Positions 8,071 to 16,570 of a stretch of 50,979 nt of DNA are shown in pieces. The position numbers and the translations under genes are program-made. Every line of letters starts with the position of its first letter. The stretch's first letter is position 1. Source of the stretch: Hoeflea sp. BAL378 (GTDB lineage Bacteria; Pseudomonadota; Alphaproteobacteria; Rhizobiales; Rhizobiaceae); assembly GCF_000759435.1 (NCBI RefSeq), contig NZ_JRJG01000251.1, positions 1 through 50,979 on the forward strand, in the 5' to 3' direction. The notes below the pieces were generated by a model that was given only the letters and a program-made list of their open reading frames with translations, searched no databases and was not told the origin of the DNA.

Positions 8071-8823
8071 TTGGCCGGCAAGCCCAAGCGCGAATCGCGA
8101 AGCGGCGACATGGCGATCGCATCGGCCATGCTGCTGGCTCTGGCAATCGTTTTTTCCCCCTCCTCTTCCCTGGCGCTGAGCGAGCTGCAGGAAGTGCAGC
8201 CTCCGGCCGCGGATACCGGCCAGGCGCCGCCGCCGCTCGATGAACCGCAGATCGGCGAGGATGGCGGCCTGCCGACGCCCGGCCCGATCATCCGCACCCT
8301 GCCCGCTCCGGAAAATGACCCGGTGGTCGAGGAACCCGCCGCCGCGGACGCCGCCCCCGTCGACATCCTCACCGATCCCGCGCAATTGCCCGAGCCGGCG
8401 CGGCGCATGCGCGAGCTCATCATCGAGGCCGCGTCCACCGGCGAGATCGAAAAGCTGCGCGCGCTGCTGGGCTCCGGCCCCACCGCCACGCAGCTCGCCT
8501 TCGGCGAGATCGACGCCGATCCGGTGGAATATCTGCGCTCGGTTTCCGGCGACGGCGCCGGTCAGGAAATCCTGGCGATCCTCATCGACCTGCTCAACAC
8601 CGGCTTTGTCCGCATCGACGCCGGCGAGCCGGGCGAGACCTATGTCTGGCCCTATTTCGCCGCGCTGCCGCTCGAAAGCCTCACGCCGCCGCAGAAGGTG
8701 GAGCTGCTGCGCCTCGTCACCGCCGGCGACGTCGAGGACATGAAGGCCTATGGCGCCTACAATTTCTACCGCATCGGCATCTCGCCCGACGGCGAGTGGC
8801 GATTCTTCATGGCCGGCGACTGA
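8071..8823 (+). CDS. Secreted hypothetical protein
   Basis: A protein of about 250 aa with a basic n-region (AGKPKRESRSG), a hydrophobic signal segment ending in SSSLALS, a Pro/Ala/Asp-rich linker (about 40-100) and a folded helical C-terminal half containing MRELIIEAASTGEIEKLRALLGSG, AYGAYNFYRIGISPDGEWRFFMAGD. I do not know a named function; the C-terminal half looks like a conserved rhizobial periplasmic domain. The start is uncertain: TTG at 8071 has GGGGA five bases upstream and gives a good signal peptide, while ATG at 8110 has a poorer site and a shorter n-region. Confidence 0.68.
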   Translation: MAGKPKRESRSGDMAIASAMLLALAIVFSPSSSLALSELQEVQPPAADTGQAPPPLDEPQIGEDGGLPTPGPIIRTLPAPENDPVVEEPAAADAAPVDILTDPAQLPEPARRMRELIIEAASTGEIEKLRALLGSGPTATQLAFGEIDADPVEYLRSVSGDGAGQEILAILIDLLNTGFVRIDAGEPGETYVWPYFAALPLESLTPPQKVELLRLVTAGDVEDMKAYGAYNFYRIGISPDGEWRFFMAGD

Positions 8824-8938
8824 TCCCGCCCGCGCCCTCCCGCATCCGGGCCCGGACCCGGCTCCGCCCTTGCCCCGCGCCGCGCGACAGCCTACCTATC
8901 GGGGACATCCATCCCCGATCAATCCGGAGTGCCCCACC

Positions 8939-9805
8939 GTGCCAGCCCTAGTCCTCTCCGACCGGAAGATCGTGCGCGTGGACGGCGCGGACGCCGGCCA
9001 TTTCCTGCAGAACCTGATCACCGCCAATGTCGACTCGCTGCAGCCGGGCGAGGCCCGACCCACCGCGCTGCTGACGCCGCAGGGCAAGATCCTGTTCGAT
9101 TTCCTGATCTCGAAATCCGGCGAGACCGCCTATGACTGCGACATTCGGGCCGACTGTATGGAAGATTTCATCCGCCGGCTGACGCTCTACAAGCTCCGCG
9201 CCGCGGTCAGCTTCGAGAAGCGCGACGACGATACTGTAATCGCCGGCTGGGGCGAGGCCGCGCCCGCGGGCGCGCTCGCTGACCGGCGCTTTCCCGCGGC
9301 GACGGGCGTCTGGCGCCTCTATGCCGACGGACCGTCCGCGGATGCCGAGCGGGCCGACTGGGATCGCCTCCGGATCGCCCATGGCGTGGCCGAATCGGGC
9401 GCCGATTTCGCGCTGTCGGACGTGTTTCCGCACGACGTGCTGATGGACAAGACCGGCGGCGTCGATTTCAGGAAGGGCTGCTATGTCGGCCAGGAAGTGG
9501 TCTCGCGCATGCAGCATCGCGGCACCGCGCGGCGCCGGGTGGCGACCGTGACCGCGGAAGCACCCCTGCCCGCCCGCGGCGCCGATGATCCGGAGCTATC
9601 CATCCTGGCGGGCGAAAAATCCGTGGGCAGCCTCGGCAGTACCGAGGGCACGACCGGCCTCGCCATCGTGCGCACCGACCGGGTCGCCGACGCGCTGGCC
9701 GAGGGCGCGGCGCTCACAGTCGCGGGAATCCCGGTCACGCTCGCCCTGCCGTCCTGGAGCGGGCTGTCCTTCGACGGCGCTGGCGCCGGCGCTGCGGACG
9801 CCTGA
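8939..9805 (+). CDS. ygfZ: Folate-binding protein YgfZ (Fe-S cluster maintenance)
   Basis: A 288-aa YgfZ/IBA57-type protein related to the GcvT T-protein. The diagnostic KGCYVGQE motif is at residues 179-186 with the conserved Cys181. YgfZ helps assemble or repair certain iron-sulfur enzymes in a folate-dependent way. The start is GTG at 8939, with GGAG nine bases upstream, giving PALVLSDRKIVRVDGADAGHF. It begins a tight four-gene run (HD hydrolase, tyrosine-phosphatase-like protein, NadQ) with gaps of 3, -1 and 7 bases. No sign of damage. Confidence 0.93.
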   Translation: MPALVLSDRKIVRVDGADAGHFLQNLITANVDSLQPGEARPTALLTPQGKILFDFLISKSGETAYDCDIRADCMEDFIRRLTLYKLRAAVSFEKRDDDTVIAGWGEAAPAGALADRRFPAATGVWRLYADGPSADAERADWDRLRIAHGVAESGADFALSDVFPHDVLMDKTGGVDFRKGCYVGQEVVSRMQHRGTARRRVATVTAEAPLPARGADDPELSILAGEKSVGSLGSTEGTTGLAIVRTDRVADALAEGAALTVAGIPVTLALPSWSGLSFDGAGAGAADA

Positions 9806-9808
9806 CCG

Positions 9809-10423
9809 GTGGCCCCCGGTCCAAAGATCCCGCGCGCTTGGCAGCGCATGCTCTCGGGCCGCAGGCTCGACCTGCTCGACCCCTCGCCGCTGGACGTGGA
9901 GATTTCCGACATCGCCCACGGGCTGGCGCGGGTGGCGCGATGGAACGGCCAGACCCGCGGCGACCACGCCTTCTCGGTGGCGCAGCATTCGCTGATCGTC
10001 GAGACGATCGTCGGCCGGCTGACCGCGGCCTCGCCCGACACGCTGCAGTTGGCACTGCTGCACGACGCGCCGGAATATGTCATCGGCGACATGATCTCCC
10101 CGTTCAAGGCGGTGGTCGGCGGCGGCTACAAAAGCGTCGAGGGCCGCCTCGAGGCCGCCATCCATCTCCGCTTCGGCCTGCCGCCGGTGATGCCCGCGCC
10201 GCTCAAGGCGCTGATCAAGCGCGCCGACCGCATCGCCGCCTATTTCGAGGCGACCGAGCTCGCGGGATTCAGCGACGCGGAGGCCCGCGCCTGCTTCGGC
10301 CCGCCGCGCGGCATCGGCCGCGAGATGATCGACGTGGCGCCGCGCTCGGCGGCCGAGGTGCAGACGCTTTTCCTCGCGCGCTTCGAGGCCATCGAGGCCT
10401 TGCGCCGGCCGGAGCGAGGCTGA
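9809..10423 (+). CDS. HD-domain phosphohydrolase (YfbR-like)
   Basis: A 204-aa HD-superfamily protein. Metal ligands can be placed at His60 (VAQHS), His85-Asp86 (LLHDAPEY) and Asp140 (KRADRI), the H...HD...D pattern of nucleotide phosphohydrolases such as YfbR. The substrate is probably a nucleotide, but this is inference. The GTG start at 9809 lies three bases after the ygfZ stop. Its TGA overlaps the ATG of the next gene as TGATG, so translation is likely coupled. Confidence 0.88.
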   Translation: MAPGPKIPRAWQRMLSGRRLDLLDPSPLDVEISDIAHGLARVARWNGQTRGDHAFSVAQHSLIVETIVGRLTAASPDTLQLALLHDAPEYVIGDMISPFKAVVGGGYKSVEGRLEAAIHLRFGLPPVMPAPLKALIKRADRIAAYFEATELAGFSDAEARACFGPPRGIGREMIDVAPRSAAEVQTLFLARFEAIEALRRPERG

Positions 10424-10986
10424 TGTCCTACATCGTCGTCTGCCGCCTGAACCAGATCGCCGAGACCGCCGTGACCCATGGCGTGCAGGAAATGGTGAGC
10501 CTGCTCGCCGAGAACCAGGAGTTTCACCGCCCCGGGGTCATCGACCCGGCCCGCCACCTCAAGCTGGGCCTCAACGACATCGCCGAGCTCCGCCCCGGGC
10601 TGACGGCGCCGGGCGAGATCCATGTCGAGCGGCTGATCGGTTTCGCCAGGAGCTGGGACCGGCGCGCGCCGCTGCTGGTGCATTGCTGGCTGGGAATCTC
10701 CCGCTCGCCCGCCGCCGCAGCCCTTGTGGCGCTGGCGGTCGAGCCCGACCAGGACGAGATGGCGCTGGCCGAGCGGCTGCGCCAGGCCTCGCCCTTCGTC
10801 ACCCCCAATCAGCGGCTGATCGACATCGGCGACGCCATGCTCGGCCGCGGTGGACGCCTCGTCCGCGCCGTCAAGGCGATCGGCCGCGGCGCCGATGCCT
10901 TCGAGGGCGGATGCTTCCGCCTAACCGTCGGGCCCGGCGACGATCTTCCCGCGAGCCCGCCGCCTTCGCGACGGCGCGGGGGCTGA
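10423..10986 (+). CDS. Protein tyrosine phosphatase-like protein
   Basis: A 187-aa protein containing the cysteine-phosphatase P-loop HCWLGISRS, CX5R with Cys88 and Arg94 followed by Ser95, and a candidate general-acid region around residues 51-60 (NDIAEL). This supports a dual-specificity or low-specificity phosphatase fold, although the substrate could be a protein, a phosphoinositide-like molecule or a nucleotide. The start overlaps the HD gene stop by one base. NadQ starts seven bases after its end, so it sits between two nucleotide-related genes. Confidence 0.85.
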   Translation: MSYIVVCRLNQIAETAVTHGVQEMVSLLAENQEFHRPGVIDPARHLKLGLNDIAELRPGLTAPGEIHVERLIGFARSWDRRAPLLVHCWLGISRSPAAAALVALAVEPDQDEMALAERLRQASPFVTPNQRLIDIGDAMLGRGGRLVRAVKAIGRGADAFEGGCFRLTVGPGDDLPASPPPSRRRGG

Positions 10987-10993
10987 CCGCGCC

Positions 10994-11983
10994 ATGGAAC
11001 CGAGCCGCATCCCTCCCTTGCGCATCGGGCTCGACGCGGCCATCGTCGCCGTCACCAACCACACCCCGAGCATTCTCACGGTGCCGGAGGCGCCCGGCGC
11101 GGGGCCCGCCGACGGCCTGCCCTTCGGCCCGTTCGATCCGGTGCGTCACCGCACCTTCGAGGCCAGCCTGCGCGACAGCGTCGAAAGCCAGACGGCTCTC
11201 AACCTGGGCTATGTCGAGCAGCTCTACACCTTCGGCGACCGCGGCCGCCACGTGCTCAGCGACGACGGACGGGACGAGGGCAAGCCGCATCTGGTCTCGG
11301 TGGGCTATCTGGCGCTCACGCGGGTGGACGCGGAAAACCCCGAGGCGCTGGCCGCCACCGGCGCGCGCTGGCGCGACTGGTACGAGCTGTTTCCCTGGGA
11401 GGACTGGCGCGAAGGCCGCCCGGCCATGCTCGACGCCACCATCCTGCCGCGGCTCCTGCCCTGGGCGCAGGAGCCTGTCGAGCGACCGCGCAATCCGAGC
11501 CGCATGGCGCGCATACGCCTCGCCTTCGGGCTCAAGGATTTTCCCTGGGACGAGGAACGGGTGCTCGACCGCTACGAGCTGCTCTATGAAGCGGGCCTGC
11601 TCGCGGAGGCCGTCACCGATCAGCGCGTCAAGTCCACCGGGCTGGCCGCGCCGCTCGGCCGCGCCATGCGCTTCGACCACCGCCGCATCGCCGCCACCGC
11701 CGTGCAGCGCCTGCGCGCCAAGATCAAGTACCGCCCGGTGATCTTCGAGCTGATGCCGCCGGAATTCACCCTGACGGAGCTGCAGACGACGGTGGAGGCG
11801 ATCTCGGGCCGCCATCTGCACAAGCAGAATTTCCGGCGGTTGGTGGAGGGCGCCGAACTGGTGGAGCCCACCGGCGCCTCAAGTTCGGCCACCGGCGGCC
11901 GGCCCGCGGCGCTCTACCGATTCCGCGCCAAGATCCTGGAAGAGCGCCCCGCCCCGGGTCTGCGGCTCGGCGGACGGGGCTGA
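10994..11983 (+). CDS. nadQ: NadQ-type transcriptional regulator (degenerate Nudix domain plus winged helix)
   Basis: This 329-aa protein matches the COG4111 architecture. The N-terminal part resembles a Nudix hydrolase, but the catalytic box is degenerate: the region FEASLRDSVESQTALNLG (55-72) keeps no REXXEE core. The C-terminal part (about 246-312) is a winged helix with HKQNFRRLVEGAELVEPTG. In Rhizobiales this family is known from comparative genomics as NadQ, the repressor of NAD synthesis genes. A perfect palindrome upstream of nadA (24943-24965) is the expected target. It is the last gene in the ygfZ/HD/phosphatase operon. The N-terminal domain probably senses an NAD-related metabolite (inference). 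Confidence 0.85.
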   Translation: MEPSRIPPLRIGLDAAIVAVTNHTPSILTVPEAPGAGPADGLPFGPFDPVRHRTFEASLRDSVESQTALNLGYVEQLYTFGDRGRHVLSDDGRDEGKPHLVSVGYLALTRVDAENPEALAATGARWRDWYELFPWEDWREGRPAMLDATILPRLLPWAQEPVERPRNPSRMARIRLAFGLKDFPWDEERVLDRYELLYEAGLLAEAVTDQRVKSTGLAAPLGRAMRFDHRRIAATAVQRLRAKIKYRPVIFELMPPEFTLTELQTTVEAISGRHLHKQNFRRLVEGAELVEPTGASSSATGGRPAALYRFRAKILEERPAPGLRLGGRG

Positions 11984-12435
11984 CGCTGGACCAGGCGCAG
12001 CCGGCAACGCCGCGGGCAGCGCATGAAAATCACAGAATTTATGGACTCTCTAGGTGGCGTTCTCTCGTCTCGCCAGCAGTTCCCGGCAATAATGTCACTT
12101 ATTATCGCCTCGGATGCGAAGGTCATGGTCAAGATCATGCCTTGTTTCGTTTCATCGAGATATTTGCCTCTGATGCAGCGTTGCACGGAAAAATTTCGGG
12201 GAAATCGCGTCATTTGAGCGGGGAACGCCGATTTACGATCGACCCGCCCCGCGAAAGACCCTGGAAAACAGGGTCCCGGGTTTGCAACTTGGCCTTCGGT
12301 GCGTTAGCCTTTCGTCGCAATCGGAACACAATTCACCTTTTGCGACCTGACGGCCTGCCGCCGGATCTGTCAGGCGCGGAGAGACGCAAGCCTGCAGCGC
12401 CTGAGCCAGGCGAACCAAATCAAGAGGGACATTTT
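11984..12435. other. 452-bp intergenic region before the BCCT transporter
   Basis: Holds no credible gene. A 64-codon frame on the plus strand (12023-12217) lacks a ribosome binding site and has atypical composition. It is noticeably AT-richer than its surroundings and contains an inverted repeat at 12085-12109. The long leader suggests that transcription of the transporter is controlled here, for example by osmolarity or substrate. Confidence 0.6.
12085..12109. promoter_or_regulatory. Inverted repeat, candidate operator upstream of BCCT gene
   Basis: GGCAATAAT and ATTATCGCC are arms of a dyad with one mismatch, separated by GTCACTT. The arms are AT-rich within a GC-rich genome and lie in the middle of the intergenic region, about 330 bases before the transporter start. 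A regulator-binding site is the likeliest reading; a hairpin in RNA is possible. No adjacent regulator is evident. Confidence 0.4.
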
Positions 12436-14058
12436 ATGAGCGACACCAGCGCACCAGGCATACCGGCGCCCGAAGGGCCGACAACGTTGATCGACACCGA
12501 CTACGAGGTCGGCCAGGACAATGTATCGATGTCGGTGGGCCCGTTCGGCCTCGACATCCACAATCCGGTCTTCGCCATTTCCGGACTGACCATCGTCGCC
12601 TTCGTCTTTCTCACCCTCGCCTTCCAGGAGAGCGCGGGCGCGGCCTTCGGTGACCTGCGCGACTGGCTGACCGGCACCTTCGACTGGTTCTTCCTCACCG
12701 CCGCCAATATTTTCGTACTGCTCTGCCTGTTCCTGATCGTCTCGCCCTACGGCAAGGTCCGGATCGGCGGCAAGGAGGCGACGCCCGACTATTCCTATTC
12801 CGGCTGGTTCGCCATGCTGTTTGCCGCCGGCATGGGCATCGGGCTGATGTTCTACGGCGTGTCCGAGCCGATCTCGCACTTCTCCGCCTCGGTGGCGGAA
12901 GGCGCGGGCTCGGCCGAAAGCTGGGCGCCGCTCGGCGGCGCCGCGGGCAACGCCGCCGATTCGCGCGATCTCGGCATGGCGGCGACGATCTTCCACTGGG
13001 GCCTGCACCCCTGGGCGATCTACGCCATCGTGGCGCTGGCGCTGGCGCTGTTTTCCTACAACAAGGGCCTGCCGCTCACCATGCGCTCGGTGTTCTACCC
13101 GATCTTCGGCGAGCGCGTCTGGGGTTGGACCGGCCACATCATCGACATTCTCGCGGTCTTCGCCACGCTGTTCGGCCTCGCCACCTCGCTGGGCTTCGGC
13201 GCTGAGCAGGCCATGGCCGGCCTCAACCACATCTTCGGCATCGAGGTGACGGACTTCTCCAAGGTGATGCTGATCGTGGGGATCACCGGCATCGCCCTGC
13301 TCTCGGTCGTCGCCGGCCTTGATGCGGGCGTCAAGCGCCTGTCCGAGATCAACATGGTGCTGGCCGCCCTGCTGCTGGTCTTCGTGCTGCTCGTCGGCCC
13401 GACCGTGGCGATCTTCACCGGCTTCTTCCACAATCTCTACGAATATGCGCGCTACCTGCCCGAACTCTCCAATCCGTTCGGCCGCACGGACGACAATTTC
13501 CGCCAGGGCTGGACGGCGTTCTACTGGGCCTGGTGGATTTCCTGGTCGCCCTTCGTCGGCATGTTCATCGCCCGCGTCAGCCGCGGCCGCACGGTGCGCG
13601 AGTTTCTCACCTGCGTGCTGATCATCCCCTCGCTGGTCTCGGTGTTCTGGATGACCACCTTCGGCGGCACCGCAATCGACCAGCTCGTCAATGACGGCTA
13701 CCAGATCGTCGTCGATGCGCCGCTCGAGCTCAAGCTGTTCGCCATGCTCGAGGCGCTGCCGCTGCAGCAGATCACCTCGTTCATCGCCATCGTGCTGGTG
13801 ATCGTGTTCTTCGTCACCTCGTCGGATTCGGGCTCGCTGGTGATCGACACCATCACCGCCGGCGGCAAGATCGACGCGCCGGTGCCGCAGCGCGTGTTCT
13901 GGGCCTGCTTCGAGGGCCTGGTCGCCATCGCCCTGCTGCTCGGCGGGGGGCTGGCGGCGCTGCAGGCCATGGCGGTGTCGACGGGCTTCCCGTTCACCAT
14001 CGTGCTGCTGCTCGCCTGTTTCGCCATCCTCAAGGGGCTGCACAGCGAACCGCGCTGA
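12436..14058 (+). CDS. BCCT-family betaine/choline/carnitine-type transporter
   Basis: A 540-aa inner-membrane symporter with twelve predicted membrane segments. The family signature is visible as WTAFYWAWWISWSPFVGMFIARVSRGRTVREF, and FHWGLHPWAIYAIV is the conserved aromatic TM segment. This family takes up quaternary ammonium compounds such as betaine, choline or carnitine with Na+ or H+. The C-terminal tail is short (ending LKGLHSEPR), so the long osmosensing tail of BetP is missing. The ATG at 12436 has GAGGGAC five bases upstream. A strong terminator follows. Confidence 0.93.
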   Translation: MSDTSAPGIPAPEGPTTLIDTDYEVGQDNVSMSVGPFGLDIHNPVFAISGLTIVAFVFLTLAFQESAGAAFGDLRDWLTGTFDWFFLTAANIFVLLCLFLIVSPYGKVRIGGKEATPDYSYSGWFAMLFAAGMGIGLMFYGVSEPISHFSASVAEGAGSAESWAPLGGAAGNAADSRDLGMAATIFHWGLHPWAIYAIVALALALFSYNKGLPLTMRSVFYPIFGERVWGWTGHIIDILAVFATLFGLATSLGFGAEQAMAGLNHIFGIEVTDFSKVMLIVGITGIALLSVVAGLDAGVKRLSEINMVLAALLLVFVLLVGPTVAIFTGFFHNLYEYARYLPELSNPFGRTDDNFRQGWTAFYWAWWISWSPFVGMFIARVSRGRTVREFLTCVLIIPSLVSVFWMTTFGGTAIDQLVNDGYQIVVDAPLELKLFAMLEALPLQQITSFIAIVLVIVFFVTSSDSGSLVIDTITAGGKIDAPVPQRVFWACFEGLVAIALLLGGGLAALQAMAVSTGFPFTIVLLLACFAILKGLHSEPR

Positions 14059-14081
14059 CCCCCGGACAGACGATAACGGAA

Positions 14082-14108
14082 GGGCCGCCCGTCAGGGGCG
14101 GCCCTTTT
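14082..14108 (+). terminator. Intrinsic terminator of the BCCT gene
   Basis: A perfect nine-base stem GGGCCGCCC/GGGCGGCCC with a five-base loop is followed directly by TTTT, 24 bases after the stop codon. It should separate the transporter from sthA. Confidence 0.85.
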
Positions 14109-14405
14109 CGATTCCGGACTTCGGACCAGGCCGAATCGGTGGGTTGAGCACCAAGCCGTCTGCGGCCTGCACCCTCGCTCGGGTGTTTGAAAATCCCCGC
14201 CCGAAACGCCGCGAACTGCGCAATATCCGGGCGTCTTGCCCCCGCGATCGGCATTTGCGGCGCCGGGGCTTGCCCGACACTGGAGACATTGCCGATCGCG
14301 CCGTCCCGAGCGAGGTTTTGACTTGCGCGGGCGGGCTTTTTGAACAAGTTTGCAGTCCGACTGGCGCACGCCGCGAACAGTGCCCGAAGCTGGATTCCCC
14401 CGCCC

Positions 14406-15800
14406 ATGGAACATTACGATTTCATCGTCATCGGCAGCGGGCCCGCCGGCCGCCGCGCCGCCATCCAGGCCGCGAAATTCGGCAGGAAGGTGCTGGTCGT
14501 GGAGCGCGGCCGGCGGGTGGGCGGCGTCTCCGTCCACACCGGAACCATCCCCTCCAAGACCCTGCGCGAAACCGCGCTCAACCTCTCCGGATGGCGCGAG
14601 CGCGGCTTCTACGGCCGCTCCTACCGGGTCAAGCAGAACCTGACTGCGAGCGATCTGCGCGCCCGGCTCACCATCACCCTGACCCACGAGATCGAGGTGC
14701 TGGAACACCAGTTCGCGCGCAACCAGGTGACCACGCTCAGGGGCGACGCCCGCTTCAGGGACCGCAGCACGATCGAGGTGGCGGGCGAGGAAGGCGAGAC
14801 GTTCCTGTTCACCTCGGACGCCATCCTGCTCGCCGTTGGCACCGTTCCGTTCCGCCCCGACTATGTGCCCTTCGACGGGACCAGCATCTTCGACAGCGAC
14901 GAGATCCTCGAGCTCACCCACCTGCCCCGGTCGATGACGGTGATCGGCGCGGGCGTCATCGGCATCGAATACGCCACCATCTTCAGCGCGCTCGACGTCC
15001 ATGTCACGCTGGTGGAGCCGCGCACCACCATGCTCGATTTCATCGACCGCGAGCTGATCGACGATTTCACCCACCAGATCAAGGACCGCGGCATGGTGCT
15101 GCGTTTTGGCCGCAAGGCCGAAAGGATCATCAAGCTCGAGGGCGGCGGCTGCGAGATCCAGATGGAGGGCGGCCGCAACATCCGCTCGGAAATGGTGCTG
15201 TTCGCCGCCGGACGGATGGGCGCCACTTCCACGCTCAACCTCGAATCCTGCGGCCTCGACAGCGACGCCCGCGGCCGCATCAAGGTCAACCCGACCACCT
15301 TCGCGACCGATGTGCCCGGCATCTACGCCGCGGGCGACGTGATCGGCTTCCCCAGCCTCGCCTCCACCTCGATGGAACAGGGCCGCATCGCCGCCTGCCA
15401 CGCGCTCGGCCAGCAGGCGCACGAGCCGCCGAAGTTCTTCCCCTACGGAATCTATGCGGTGCCGGAGATTTCCACCGTCGGCATGACCGAGGAGGAGGTG
15501 ATCGAGCGCGGCATCGCCTATGAATGCGGCGTGGCGCGGTTCCGCGAGACCTCGCGCGGCCACATCATGGGCCTCGACACCGGCATGCTCAAGATGATCT
15601 TCTCGCTCAAGACCCGGCGGCTGCTCGGCTGCCACATCGTCGGCGAGGGCGCCACCGAGCTGATCCACATCGGCCAGGCCGTGCTCAATCTCAAGGGCAC
15701 GCTGGATTACTTCGTCGAGAACACCTTCAACTATCCAACGCTCGCCGAAGCCTACAAGATCGCGGCCCTCGACGCCTGGAACCGCATGCCGCAGCATTGA
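14406..15800 (+). CDS. sthA: Soluble pyridine nucleotide transhydrogenase (Si-specific)
   Basis: A 464-aa flavoprotein of the lipoamide-dehydrogenase fold that moves reducing equivalents between NADPH and NAD+. The N-terminal FAD site is GSGPAGRRAA (12-21), the NAD(P) site is GAGVIGIEYA, and the dimer half contains the PEISTVGMTEEE segment. The redox-disulfide position is GGVSVHTGTIPSK, which has no cysteines, as expected for a transhydrogenase rather than a dehydrogenase. The start at 14406 (MEHYDFIVIGSG) is fixed by the fold. No operon partner is apparent. Confidence 0.93.
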   Translation: MEHYDFIVIGSGPAGRRAAIQAAKFGRKVLVVERGRRVGGVSVHTGTIPSKTLRETALNLSGWRERGFYGRSYRVKQNLTASDLRARLTITLTHEIEVLEHQFARNQVTTLRGDARFRDRSTIEVAGEEGETFLFTSDAILLAVGTVPFRPDYVPFDGTSIFDSDEILELTHLPRSMTVIGAGVIGIEYATIFSALDVHVTLVEPRTTMLDFIDRELIDDFTHQIKDRGMVLRFGRKAERIIKLEGGGCEIQMEGGRNIRSEMVLFAAGRMGATSTLNLESCGLDSDARGRIKVNPTTFATDVPGIYAAGDVIGFPSLASTSMEQGRIAACHALGQQAHEPPKFFPYGIYAVPEISTVGMTEEEVIERGIAYECGVARFRETSRGHIMGLDTGMLKMIFSLKTRRLLGCHIVGEGATELIHIGQAVLNLKGTLDYFVENTFNYPTLAEAYKIAALDAWNRMPQH

Positions 15801-15950
15801 GCGTCCGAGACTGACTGCTCCCGGGGGAGCGCCGCGCGACGCGGCGCCATCCCGCCTTTACCAGATCTCCCCGGATATAAATCTGCCCCGATACGGGTGT
15901 TCGGAGCCGATCCGCCGTGAGTCCGTTTCAAGTTTGTCACAGCCTGTGAA

Positions 15951-15979
15951 TTGACAACATACCAACTGGTCGGTATGCA
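15951..15979 (+). promoter_or_regulatory. Sigma70-type promoter with embedded TetR-type operator
   Basis: A perfect -35 TTGACA (15951-15956) is separated by 17 bases from a -10 candidate TATGCA (15974-15979). The spacer holds CATACCAACTGGTCGGTATG (15958-15977), an inverted repeat with 8 of 10 pairs matching. An operator spanning the -35/-10 spacer is the classic arrangement for TetR-family repression. No tetR gene is in the window, so the repressor is encoded elsewhere. It should control the four-gene operon that follows. Confidence 0.7.
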
Positions 15980-16036
15980 ATAAAAGGATGGAGCCCTGGC
16001 GACCGCCAGGGAAGGAGACCCGAGGAGGAGACCAGC

Positions 16037-16480
16037 ATGCCCAGCACCATTCGCCTGCACCGCGTCATCGCCGCCAGGCCGGAGAAGATCTATCGCGCCT
16101 TTCTCGAAAGCGACGCCGTGGCGAGCTGGATCCCGCCCTACGGCTATCTCTGCACGGTCCATCACCTCGACGCGAAGGTCGGCGGCAGCCACAGGATGTC
16201 GTTCCGCAATTTCACCACCGGCCACAGCCACGCCTTCGGCGGCACCTATCTCGAACTCGTGCCAGGCGAACGGCTTGTCTACACCGACAGCTTCGAGGAT
16301 CCGAACCTGCCGGGCGAGATGCGGGTCACCGTCTCTCTCAAGGCCGTGTCGGTCGGGACCGAACTCAGCATCGAACAGCAAGGCGTGCCGGACGTGATCC
16401 CGCCCGAAGCCTGCTATCTCGGATGGCAGGACTCGCTCGACAAGCTGGCGCGGCTGGTCGTGCCCGAGATCAACCAGTAG
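16037..16480 (+). CDS. SRPBCC (START/AHSA1-like) domain protein
   Basis: A 147-aa SRPBCC protein with the pattern of the AHSA1-like group: EKIYRAFLESDAVASWIPPYG, the H-rich beta segment FRNFTTGHSHAFGGTYLELVPGERLVYTDSF, and a helical end ACYLGWQDSLDKLARLV. Such proteins bind hydrophobic small molecules in a large pocket; the ligand is unknown here. GAGGAGGAG precedes the ATG. It is the first gene downstream of the TetR-type promoter and heads the operon with the GyrI-like, GST and VOC genes. A small-molecule response or detoxification role is inferred from this context. Confidence 0.86.
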   Translation: MPSTIRLHRVIAARPEKIYRAFLESDAVASWIPPYGYLCTVHHLDAKVGGSHRMSFRNFTTGHSHAFGGTYLELVPGERLVYTDSFEDPNLPGEMRVTVSLKAVSVGTELSIEQQGVPDVIPPEACYLGWQDSLDKLARLVVPEINQ

Positions 16481-16570
16481 CCGGGCCCGGGATGGTCGCC
16501 GGCGCGACGCCCTAGCCAAGGAATCGGCCTGGCCGCCAAGCCGATGAAATCGTGCCGTGAGGAGACTGAC

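Noticed and set aside
12023-12217. 64-codon plus-strand frame before the BCCT gene
   Set aside because: It covers the inverted repeat, has no ribosome binding site and no sequence pattern of a known small protein.
13698-15797. 699-codon minus-strand open frame
   Set aside because: Antisense to sthA and the BCCT gene end; it crosses the strong terminator at 14082-14108.
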